From assembly GCA_945897765.1 (NCBI GenBank), contig CAMDGP010000042.1, positions 1-11,927 on the forward strand: a DNA stretch of 11,927 nt, given 5' to 3'. The notes beneath the pieces were generated by a model. The model did not search any database, was not told the origin of the DNA, and saw only the letters and a program-made list of their open reading frames with translations. Shown here piece after piece: positions 1-7,214 of the stretch (positions within the stretch are counted from its first letter, which is position 1; every line of letters begins with the position of its first letter). A program made the translations under genes and the position numbers. The stretch is from Chitinophaga pinensis (GTDB taxonomy: Bacteria > Bacteroidota > Bacteroidia > Flavobacteriales_D > Crocinitomicaceae).

Positions 1-1
1 C

Positions 2-364
2 CTTTCGGACAGAAAACACAAGCGAGAAATTCGTTATATGTTTTTACCCGACACCTCCAGCAGTCATTTCCCTCCTGACATGACTGTTTATCGTTTGGTG
101 CTTCATATATGTAAAAATGAAGAAAATAGTGTGGTTACTGCCAGAGAATGAAGTGAAGATGAGCTATTTGACTGGTATCAATGCGATTCCGGCAAAATCT
201 ACCAGTTTCCACCCAAAATAGCGCTGGGATATTACGCCTACTGCCGGCTGATTGCCATACACCGGGAGGGCCGCGGAAAGGTTGTCATTTGCCTCTTGTA
301 CAATGACCCACAGGATTTACAGGAAGGACATACCTATTCGTTTCGATTTTTGGATGATAAATGA
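2..364 (+). pseudogene. 3' part of an unidentified gene, interrupted by an in-frame TGA
   Basis: I do not recognise this protein. One frame is open from the left edge to a TGA at 362-364, apart from a single TGA at 149-151. The translation on both sides looks like real protein: before the stop it includes FPPDMTVYRLVLHICKNEEN, after it KIALGYYAYCRLIAIHREG and a C-terminal end in SFRFLDDK. No ATG or GTG follows the internal stop in this frame, so the second half could not easily be translated separately. TGA clearly ends other genes here, so recoding is unlikely. A nonsense mutation or a sequencing error fits best. GC is about 52% over 181-300, against about 35% in the operon, which hints at a different origin. 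The end lies 18 bp before the next gene on the same strand. Upstream sequence is missing, so the family cannot be judged. Confidence 0.55.
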
Positions 365-382
365 AGTTAAAAAATAAAGCAA

Positions 383-754
383 ATGAAAAATTCATTTAAT
401 GAACAAGACACGGCAGAATTTATAAGCCGAATCGACAAATTAACACCGACTACAAAACCAATCTGGGGTAAAATGGATGTAGCAAAAATGATGGCACATT
501 GTAATGTTACCTACGAATTGGAATATGAAAATATTCACCCAAAACCAAATGGCTTTGTAAAATTAATGTTGGTACTATTTGTAAAAAATTCAGTCGTTGG
601 CCAAAAACCGGACAAAAAGAATGGACAAACGGGATCACAATTTTTAAGATTATATAACAAAACTCGATACAGAATTTTTAGATTTTGGGACAAGACTGCT
701 TTGGAACATATTAATATGTTCACCTTCTACAACTTTGGTTTTAGTATTATTTAG
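383..754 (+). CDS. DUF1569-family protein, shortened and probably decayed
   Basis: The first 85 or so residues match the DUF1569 family, small cytoplasmic proteins related to the DinB/YfiT four-helix metal-binding fold whose biochemical role is unknown. Visible family features are KLTPTTKPIWGKMDVAKMMAHC (residues 19-40, quoted in part by its key residues W28, G29, M31, M37, H39 and C40) and the following YENIHPKPN. Family members as I remember them are about 150 residues; this one has 123. After QF near residue 86-87 the expected charged helix is missing and the sequence turns into an arginine/aromatic-rich tail. A short stretch F..., T, E, NMF near residues 101-113 recalls the family's C-terminal F-x-x-x-T-x-x-E-W-x-x-M-F segment, but the histidine cluster that normally follows is absent. 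It is best read as a gene with an internal deletion and frameshift damage, possibly non-functional. Start ATG 383 agrees with the family N-terminus. Confidence 0.6.
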   Translation: MKNSFNEQDTAEFISRIDKLTPTTKPIWGKMDVAKMMAHCNVTYELEYENIHPKPNGFVKLMLVLFVKNSVVGQKPDKKNGQTGSQFLRLYNKTRYRIFRFWDKTALEHINMFTFYNFGFSII

Positions 755-810
755 GAAAACAACAGCTTTATATTATCTCCTAAACTTTAGAATAAAACCT
801 AAAAATAAAT

Positions 811-3699
811 TCAATTTAAATTCCATTTTATTCCCACACGAGCCCACCAACCGTAATTTTCAATAAGTCGGGAAATCTTCTTTGTATTTCCCAAATAAAA
901 GGTAAGGGATGTATTAGTAAGATTCGCAGCATCCAAGAATAATCGCATTGATTTTCCAACAGAAACATTACCAGTAAAATCAAGCCTTATTTGTTGTCCA
1001 TAATATTCATCGAGGTCCTCATCGGCACCTAATCGATAAAGGAAAGCACTTTGGAAAAAACCAGATAATCTCACATAGAATTTAGCATTTTCATAGAAAA
1101 GTGCCAGATTTCCGGCATGAGGAGCTTGACCAGGTAAAGGAATAAATTCTGTTTCTGCAAGATTTGCGAATCCTGAAAAATCATCCTTTCCAAATTCCAC
1201 GATTGCTTCGGTATAATTAGCAGGTAATCGTTTAAAAATATTAGCTTTTGACCGAGTTAGCGTATAATTTGAATAAATGCCAAAATCTTTTAAAAACCCC
1301 GTTAAGAACCATAATTTTCTTTGATACATCAGTTCAATTCCACCCAAACGAGCATTATTCCCATTTATGGCTTTATTAATTTCAACAAGAGAATAATCAG
1401 CTGGGTCGCCTTCATGAGCAAATCGTTTATAAAAAAAAACAAAATTTGAAATATGTTTATAAAAAAGACCCAAAGATAAGAAGCCATCGGAAAAATATCG
1501 CTCTCCGATTACATCTATATTTCTGGAAAAGGGATATTTTAAATCTGGATTTCCATATTTAACCTCCGTTCTATCTTGTTCTCTATAGGGTAGGACATCT
1601 TCAAAGTTGGGCCTTGCATAACTGTGAGTTAAAGCTGCTTTTATATTTGTATTATTTGGTAAACGATAATTAATTTGAAACTGCGGAAGAAAAAAAAGGT
1701 GATTTCTTTGATCGCGTAAAGTATCTAAGCCCAGAAAACGGGTTCCTTTTGTTAATACCTGAAAACCTTGATAATCAATATTAGTATGCTCAAGTCTGGT
1801 TCCGGCAATAAGAGTCAACCTCTTCCATTCGTGTTTAATCATTCCGTAAGCAGAACTAATTCGCTCTTTGGCCTGATAATCTTCACCAAATGTGGCCACT
1901 TTAGTAGCTGTACGATTATAAATAAAATGTTGAGGATAAAACTCAAAAAAATCCTTTATTTCATTTACCCCAGGAATAGCCTCCATTTTAATGGGGGAAC
2001 CAAAAAAGTTACTCTTTGAAAAGGCGTCAGAAACAAGTGGGATAGATAATTTGGGAGCAGAACCGGGATAAATAGAAACATTTTCAAAATAGGCTCCATA
2101 AAAACTTGATGAAATATCTCTGGATTTTTCTTTACTCCTTATTTTACCTCCAAATTTAAGATAACCTTTACCGAGCTTAGAAAAAGTGTAAGGTAATGTA
2201 ACATTTAATCTAGGCGTAATATTACGATCATCCACTTTAGCATTTTCAAATAACAAGGATTGAAAGGTATAAAAATTAAAATTAGATGATAATAATTGAC
2301 CCTCTGGCTTAGGATACGTTGGTATTGGGAAAACAGGGTGATTCTGATTCATAGCAATTTGAATTGCTTTTCCTGGATTTTCAAAATTGATTTCTAACCT
2401 ATCCGGTTCCCTTTCATTTGCATTTGAGAATGTAATTTGAAAATCGGATCGAACCCATTTCCAATCCCATAAACCCCCAAAGCTAAGCGAAGATAAATTC
2501 TGATTTTTAGTCCTAAATTTGAGATCTCTTTCAATACCACCATATAAATAATAGTTAAAATCAACCGCATCATCCATCGTATGAATAATTCTTCGTCTGG
2601 TTTCCTGATCTGCGAAATGACTATATAAACCTTTCAAATAGAATTCTTTTCCTGTTTTAACTTTAAAAGTTAAAACGGGACTTAATCCAATTCTTTTTCT
2701 ATCAACTTCATAATATCGAAGTTGGGATTCCCTGTATTGCAAGAAATAGTTGTTTTTTTCTTCATTTTGTGAACCATAAAAAGGTCCTTTACCAAATTCA
2801 AATTCCATATTTTCGGCAGCTTGATTATTTTCATAATAATTGCCTACGATACCAAAACCTATTTTCCCCATTTTCTGATGAAATGAAAATTGAAATTGGC
2901 CTAAATATTTATTTCTTAGGGAATTATATCCCGATGAAAAATTAATTTTTAATTCTGGAATGTCAGAATTTGGTGTTTTGGTAATAACATTTATATTGCC
3001 GCCAATACCATCAGCATCCATATCAGGGGTAAAAACTTTTGTCACCTCAATTAAATCAATTTGATCGACGGACAAAATATCAAGTCCAACATATCTTACT
3101 TTACCTTCAGGAGAAGGCATTTGCTCCCCATTGACATTAAAAGTGGTTAATTCCGGGGGCGTACCTCTCAATTGCACATAACGTCCTTCACCTTGATCCC
3201 TTTGTAAAGTCACTCCTGGAATACGTTGAATTGCTTCTGCAGCATTTACATCTGGAAATTTTTCAATTTGCTCAGAGGCAAGGACATTAACTATATGATC
3301 GGAAACGCGTTGTTGAATTAAAGCACGAATAGCACCTTTCGCATCTGCATTTATGTCAATAGCACCTAATAAAAAACTATTAGGAAGTAAAAGAATCTGA
3401 ACTGATTCGCCTACTTTGTTATCAATTATTACATTTTTCACCTCATAACCGATGTAAGAACATTGTAAAGTAAGAGGCAACGATTTTTGGTATGTTATTA
3501 TAAAATTTCCATTATCATCACTTGAGGCACCTGAAGCAGTATTTAGTATTAAAAGGGAGGCACCAACGAGAGGTTCCTTTGTTTTAGCATCAAGTATTTT
3601 TCCACGAAGGAAAGATTGGGCAATAATAGATGAATTAAAAAGCAGCATCCAACAAAGGATGCTGCAGTAAATTATAAAACAATTGGAGAAATTTCTCAC
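811..3699 (-). CDS. TonB-dependent receptor (TIGR01782-like), last gene of the phosphatase/phytase operon
   Basis: Outer-membrane active transporter energised by TonB-ExbBD; substrate unknown. The 962-residue product has a signal peptide (1-28, ending in IIAQ), a CarboxypepD_reg-like beta-sandwich (about 29-107, with GKILDAKTKEPLVGASL and later DDNGNF), a plug (about 130-242, with KFPDVNAAEAIQRIPGV, YVQLRGTPPE, and TPDMDADGIGGNINVITK) and then a long beta barrel ending in RVGIKWNLN. The plug wording resembles the TonB-Xanth-Caul group (TIGR01782) rather than SusC, and no susD gene is adjacent. The terminal residue is Asn where barrels usually end in an aromatic residue, a small oddity. The start is GTG at 3699, chosen because it gives a full signal peptide and overlaps the upstream stop by 4 nt; the next in-frame ATG (codon 18) would destroy the signal. 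A terminator-like hairpin lies in codons 12-20. The operon context suggests uptake of a phosphorus compound, or of a metal the enzymes need; this is inference. No clear terminator is visible in the 56-bp gap downstream. Confidence 0.93.
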   Translation of the reverse strand: MRNFSNCFIIYCSILCWMLLFNSSIIAQSFLRGKILDAKTKEPLVGASLLILNTASGASSDDNGNFIITYQKSLPLTLQCSYIGYEVKNVIIDNKVGESVQILLLPNSFLLGAIDINADAKGAIRALIQQRVSDHIVNVLASEQIEKFPDVNAAEAIQRIPGVTLQRDQGEGRYVQLRGTPPELTTFNVNGEQMPSPEGKVRYVGLDILSVDQIDLIEVTKVFTPDMDADGIGGNINVITKTPNSDIPELKINFSSGYNSLRNKYLGQFQFSFHQKMGKIGFGIVGNYYENNQAAENMEFEFGKGPFYGSQNEEKNNYFLQYRESQLRYYEVDRKRIGLSPVLTFKVKTGKEFYLKGLYSHFADQETRRRIIHTMDDAVDFNYYLYGGIERDLKFRTKNQNLSSLSFGGLWDWKWVRSDFQITFSNANEREPDRLEINFENPGKAIQIAMNQNHPVFPIPTYPKPEGQLLSSNFNFYTFQSLLFENAKVDDRNITPRLNVTLPYTFSKLGKGYLKFGGKIRSKEKSRDISSSFYGAYFENVSIYPGSAPKLSIPLVSDAFSKSNFFGSPIKMEAIPGVNEIKDFFEFYPQHFIYNRTATKVATFGEDYQAKERISSAYGMIKHEWKRLTLIAGTRLEHTNIDYQGFQVLTKGTRFLGLDTLRDQRNHLFFLPQFQINYRLPNNTNIKAALTHSYARPNFEDVLPYREQDRTEVKYGNPDLKYPFSRNIDVIGERYFSDGFLSLGLFYKHISNFVFFYKRFAHEGDPADYSLVEINKAINGNNARLGGIELMYQRKLWFLTGFLKDFGIYSNYTLTRSKANIFKRLPANYTEAIVEFGKDDFSGFANLAETEFIPLPGQAPHAGNLALFYENAKFYVRLSGFFQSAFLYRLGADEDLDEYYGQQIRLDFTGNVSVGKSMRLFLDAANLTNTSLTFYLGNTKKISRLIENYGWWARVGIKWNLN
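3637..3665 (-). terminator. Intrinsic-terminator-like hairpin inside the receptor's signal-peptide codons
   Basis: On the minus strand GCAGCATCC (3665-3657), a 6-nt loop TTTGTT, and GGATGCTGC (3650-3642) form a perfect 9-bp stem, six of the nine pairs being G-C, followed at once by five T (3641-3637). This is the layout of a rho-independent terminator for leftward transcription; the other strand lacks a T tract. It begins 35 nt into the TonB-dependent receptor gene and encodes part of the signal-peptide core (C-S-I-L-C-W-M-L-L). Translating ribosomes would melt it, so it may attenuate receptor expression when translation or coupling fails. The structure is directly visible; function is inference. 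Confidence 0.55.
3696..3699 (-). promoter_or_regulatory. GTGA start/stop overlap coupling choice-of-anchor I gene to receptor gene
   Basis: On the minus strand the upstream stop TGA (3698-3696) overlaps the receptor start GTG (3699-3697). A 4-nt overlap with a weak GTG start points to translation of the receptor by re-initiating ribosomes. This matters because the hairpin just downstream would be free to fold if ribosomes failed to restart. Confidence 0.7.
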
Positions 3700-6194
3700 G
3701 GTTTTGCTATTACTATTTTTTGTAAATAAATGTTATTATTTTGACGTAATGATGCAAAATAAACCCCATTAGTTAAGTTATTAATATCTAAAGTATAATT
3801 TTTACCATACATATTTTCCTTGGTAAGCACTACTCTACCGGTTATATCAGTCAATTGAATATCAGCAGCTCCTTCTACAGGAAATTCAATCCAAATATTA
3901 GACGCTGCGGAAGGATTAGGAGAAACCTTAAACCCGTTATGTACCACATTTTCCCTATTTGCGGACAAAATCTCATTGATAGAAAACAAGGATACTGTTC
4001 CACTCACTTCATTTCCAACGAGAACTAATGGTTTTTTAATGGGCGATTTATCCGCGGATATAAATTTGATATCCTCTATGCCCAAGTCACCTGTTTGAGG
4101 TGATTTTGGATCCACCATAAAGTTTCTATAATTGAAATATGATACGAATTTGGGAGATTTAGGGTCATTGATTTCGTAAACAATAATACCACCAATCCTT
4201 TCTAATCCGATAAGAACAAATAAGTCATTTCCTAAAGTGGCAAATTCTATAGCTTCTGGTTCAGGTCCTTTATCATCAGATCTGCCTTTGAATGAATTAT
4301 TATCCGTATGGTTTGAATTGAAATAGGTTGGTAATTTAGCTGCTATCAATTTCTCTATATGATCACCTGAATCAAAAACTTGCTCCACAGAATTTGCATC
4401 CCAGATAGAAAAAGAACGACCACCAAAAGAATATAATTGGTCAACATCTCCGTCGTTATCAAGATCACCCATGATAGAAGACGATAATAGTCGACCCAAT
4501 TCGTTATTAGATTGCAAGGTAGAGGCATTTGGAAAAGCCTGAGTATCCAATTTCAGGGTACCCATTCTTTTTTCTTCATTAAAGCCAGCATAAGCCCTGG
4601 CATCCCCTTCATTGGCAGTAAAAATATAAGATTTTCCTGCAATTTGGATTGTTTTGGTAGCATCGGGTAAATACATGCCAAAAACGGGATGATTTTTAAT
4701 GTCAATTTTTCCTGAAGTATTACTCGCATCAAATCCATTCCCTGGCAAATTATGATTTTTATAACCAAGGGGGATTATTTTCAATAATTTTGCATTTTCA
4801 ATATCAATAATCGCCATAGCATTATTTTCCTGCAAGCTCGCATAAGCCAATTTACTATCGGCACTAACAGTCACATATTCTGGTTCCAAATCTTGAGCGA
4901 CACTTGCTTTTGGTCCAAAAATGCGAATTCCAGCAGCAACAAGTTCCTTTAATTTACTATTTAGCGATTGGAAATTGATATGTTTTATTGTAGCATTCTG
5001 AACACCAGCAGATACATCAATAATACTTATAGAGCCTTCAGGATCTATGGAATAAGCATCATTAGGTTCTCCTTCGTTAGCAATGATTAGTTTTTTTCCA
5101 TTAGGTGAAAAGGTAAGCATATCAGGTAATGCACCCACCTTGACCGATTTCAACCATTTGCCATCCGTATCAAAAAATACAACACTACCAGAATCTGTTT
5201 TCACTAAAGCTTCCATAGCAACTGCCACCAAGCCATTATGAATACTTACAGAATTTACGCTGCCACCATAATTACTTAATGAAATATCAAAGGCTTTGGT
5301 CAAAGAAGAAGGTTTTGAAGCATCAAGTGCAGTTAAAGTATTTGCTTTTGCATTTGTAAAAAAGATTTTTGAAGAGCCTGAATCAAAATCAACAATTTCT
5401 GTTGCTCCTTCATCAAATAAGCCAGTTCTATAAGTAGAAAGTGGAAATAAATTGAAGGTTAAGTTACTTTGATTAATCTGCGGAACAGCGGGTAAGGAAT
5501 AATATACAGTAAGTAAAGGAATTCGTTCCGGATGACGTTGACCATCCCCCCCGTCAGAAGGATCAGCAATATTTTCAAAAGATTCAAATTCCCTTGCATT
5601 TTCTACCTCACTCGGTCCTTGATTTTCACCTGCAAAAATAAAAGCTAACGGATTACCTGATTTCCAGGAAGGTTTACTTACCATTTCCTTTAACAGAGAA
5701 GAAATATCAGGAGTTCGGTAAGGTTGCCAAATTTTCCATTGTTTATTTTCAATCCATTTTACCGAATTTAAACTTAAGGTACGTTTGCTGATTAAAGAAT
5801 CTAGTTTAAAAGTAGGGGCATTTATATTTGCGTCAACATAAATATTTATATTTGCTATATCATCTGCCGATTTACCTTCATGGGACCAAATGGTAATGAA
5901 AGCCGAATCAATTTTTGCACCCTGAGGAATGTCAATTTGACGAAAACGTATGCCAGCAGTTAAAATATTCTGATCTTCAGGAGCACCTTCCCAGCCCGCA
6001 TCAAGATCATCATCAAAAAGAGCATCCATTTCATTATTCTCCTGTTCAGCATCATCGGTAGATACAGGAACTTTCACACCACCTGTTAGAATAGTATCAG
6101 TTGCAAGAATTCGTCGTTCAATTTTGATACTTTGAGCATAAAGAATTGAACTTGAAAATGCTGAAATAATAATTAGTACATATAAGTATTTCAT
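3696..6194 (-). CDS. Secreted choice-of-anchor I family protein with T9SS sorting domain (phosphoesterase-like beta propeller)
   Basis: Predicted to pass through the Sec system and then T9SS to the surface or medium. The 832 residues show a signal peptide (1-21, ending SILYAQ), a beta-sandwich module (about 28-232) related to the three repeats of the PhoX-type neighbour (GIRFRQIDIPQGAKIDSAFI, then SWKSGNPLAF and a PLLTVYY end), the choice-of-anchor I region (about 240-740), and a T9SS type A tail (about 756-832, with VSPNPS, DITGR and NLTNGVYFA). The central part has propeller-like repeats with conserved acidic motifs: ANEGEPNDAY (372), DLEPEYV (435), ANEGDARAY (527), GPEPEAIEF (643), GIEDIKF (705). 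A calcium-loop-like DLDNDGDVD sits near 577-585. Choice-of-anchor I proteins are often annotated as alkaline-phosphatase-like, but I know of no firm reaction for them. Its place between a phytase and a receptor supports a role in organophosphate use. ATG 6194 overlaps the phytase stop by 4 nt. Confidence 0.88.
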   Translation of the reverse strand: MKYLYVLIIISAFSSSILYAQSIKIERRILATDTILTGGVKVPVSTDDAEQENNEMDALFDDDLDAGWEGAPEDQNILTAGIRFRQIDIPQGAKIDSAFITIWSHEGKSADDIANINIYVDANINAPTFKLDSLISKRTLSLNSVKWIENKQWKIWQPYRTPDISSLLKEMVSKPSWKSGNPLAFIFAGENQGPSEVENAREFESFENIADPSDGGDGQRHPERIPLLTVYYSLPAVPQINQSNLTFNLFPLSTYRTGLFDEGATEIVDFDSGSSKIFFTNAKANTLTALDASKPSSLTKAFDISLSNYGGSVNSVSIHNGLVAVAMEALVKTDSGSVVFFDTDGKWLKSVKVGALPDMLTFSPNGKKLIIANEGEPNDAYSIDPEGSISIIDVSAGVQNATIKHINFQSLNSKLKELVAAGIRIFGPKASVAQDLEPEYVTVSADSKLAYASLQENNAMAIIDIENAKLLKIIPLGYKNHNLPGNGFDASNTSGKIDIKNHPVFGMYLPDATKTIQIAGKSYIFTANEGDARAYAGFNEEKRMGTLKLDTQAFPNASTLQSNNELGRLLSSSIMGDLDNDGDVDQLYSFGGRSFSIWDANSVEQVFDSGDHIEKLIAAKLPTYFNSNHTDNNSFKGRSDDKGPEPEAIEFATLGNDLFVLIGLERIGGIIVYEINDPKSPKFVSYFNYRNFMVDPKSPQTGDLGIEDIKFISADKSPIKKPLVLVGNEVSGTVSLFSINEILSANRENVVHNGFKVSPNPSAASNIWIEFPVEGAADIQLTDITGRVVLTKENMYGKNYTLDINNLTNGVYFASLRQNNNIYLQKIVIAKP
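6191..6194 (-). promoter_or_regulatory. ATGA start/stop overlap coupling phytase gene to choice-of-anchor I gene
   Basis: On the minus strand ATG (6194-6192) of the choice-of-anchor I gene overlaps TGA (6193-6191) of the phytase gene. This is the classic four-base junction for translational coupling and shows the two genes share a transcript. Confidence 0.75.
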
Positions 6195-7210
6195 TTTCTA
6201 CCGTTTTTTAAAAATTGAATTAAATCAATATTTTCGACTATTTTAAAATTTTGGTTTTTACCCTTATCCCCCTTATTCGTATTATTTCCATCTTGTGCAA
6301 CAGTGATTCCATGAATTCCATTTGAAATATCTAATCCATCCGTTTCAGATGTCCGGTCTATATTTTTGTTTTTTCCAATAATAAATGAACCGACGTATTC
6401 AAAAAAATTATTTGAGTTAAAAACAGCAAACGAATTATTACCTTGACTTGAAACTATAAGATACACTTCATTGTTCCATTCAAAAAGAGCCAATCCCTCT
6501 AAATCTTTTTTTAAATACTTATTATTTTTCAATGAAATAATTAATTCTGGTTTCACCTCAAGATGATTAAGATCAATCATCCATACCCCTAAATCTTCTT
6601 CTGCAACGTAAAGTTTACCATTGGCATCGTCTGACACCAATCCTTCACATTGGGTTGAAAAGGAATGGGAATAAGTTTTTATCGCTTTTAACGAATCTGA
6701 ATCCCAATTCAATTTATATCCTTCAAGCAACCCTTCTTTACCCACGACAAAAGCAAAAATATTTAAATCATTTTGAAAAAGACAAAAACCATAAACTTCT
6801 TCAATTTTCGTTTTAGGTAAATCGGAAGGAATAGGGATTAAAAAAGGCTGTGTGTTCTGAAAATTAAAAAACTGCATAGCATTGATTGTTCTATTTGAAC
6901 AACCTATTAACACCCTTTCATCAGAAACTTTCCTTAAATCAACATTATTAATATGCCCTGAAGAATCCGAGCATAGAATATTACCTTTCATATCATAAAC
7001 CAAAAGACCTAATTGCTTATCAGTCGCAATGATGGAAAGAGGATATTCATTCTTTATATCGGTAAAAATAGCCACATCGTCTGCAGCATCACCTTTTGAA
7101 TAAACCGGCTTCGTTTCAAATGAAGGAAGCAAAGTTTTCATAGAATGATTACACGACAATGTGGCTAAAATCAAAATTAAAATTGAAATATAGTTGATCA
7201 AATATTTCAC
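6191..7210 (-). CDS. Beta-propeller phytase (3-phytase, EC 3.1.3.8 type), predicted lipoprotein
   Basis: Calcium-dependent removal of phosphate from phytate (inositol hexakisphosphate). The 339 residues follow the Bacillus-type beta-propeller phytase pattern throughout: GDAADDVAIFTD (40-51), NNVDLR (88-93), EEVYGFCLF (137-145), GKEG (157-160), CEGLVSDD (188-195), LYVAEED (200-206), DLEGLALF (236-243), SSQGNNSFAVF (254-264), SETDGLDI (288-295), VAQDGNN (304-310) and NQNFKIV (319-325). These stretches contain the acidic residues that bind calcium and phosphate in the known structures. Two departures from the Bacillus enzyme are VAIF in place of PAIW and a shorter loop (about 296-303) before VAQDG. 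The N-terminus is a hydrophobic segment ending LATLSC, so Cys20 is a likely lipid attachment site, although the lipobox is imperfect. The start is GTG 7210, one base after the upstream stop, and is needed for the signal sequence; the next Met (24) would remove it. I see no T9SS tail, unlike the two neighbours. Confidence 0.93.
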   Translation of the reverse strand: MKYLINYISILILILATLSCNHSMKTLLPSFETKPVYSKGDAADDVAIFTDIKNEYPLSIIATDKQLGLLVYDMKGNILCSDSSGHINNVDLRKVSDERVLIGCSNRTINAMQFFNFQNTQPFLIPIPSDLPKTKIEEVYGFCLFQNDLNIFAFVVGKEGLLEGYKLNWDSDSLKAIKTYSHSFSTQCEGLVSDDANGKLYVAEEDLGVWMIDLNHLEVKPELIISLKNNKYLKKDLEGLALFEWNNEVYLIVSSQGNNSFAVFNSNNFFEYVGSFIIGKNKNIDRTSETDGLDISNGIHGITVAQDGNNTNKGDKGKNQNFKIVENIDLIQFLKNGRK

Positions 7211-7214
7211 ATTA
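7208..7214 (-). promoter_or_regulatory. One-base gene junction (TAA-T-GTG) between PhoX-type gene and phytase gene
   Basis: On the minus strand the PhoX-type stop TAA (7214-7212) is followed by one T and then GTG (7210-7208), the phytase start. An ATG overlaps here (7212-7210) but is followed directly by TGA, so it cannot be the start. The spacing indicates co-transcription and probable re-initiation. Confidence 0.65.

Noticed and set aside
149..151. TGA as a recoded (selenocysteine or alternative-code) codon
   Set aside because: TGA ends several intact genes in the window, and no selenocysteine-type hairpin was evident just after it.
535..723. 62-codon open frame on the minus strand
   Set aside because: Lies antisense inside the DUF1569 gene, has no family-like features and no separate regulatory context.
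780..790. CTAAACTTTAG as terminator between the convergent ends
   Set aside because: A 5-bp AT-rich palindrome with a one-base centre cannot form a stable hairpin and has no suitable T tract.
1768..2019. 83-codon open frame on the plus strand
   Set aside because: Antisense within the receptor barrel, whose own frame is clearly coding; low-complexity translation.
4553..4768. 71-codon open frame on the minus strand
   Set aside because: Out-of-frame shadow of the choice-of-anchor I gene, with a methionine/leucine-rich product typical of a shifted frame.
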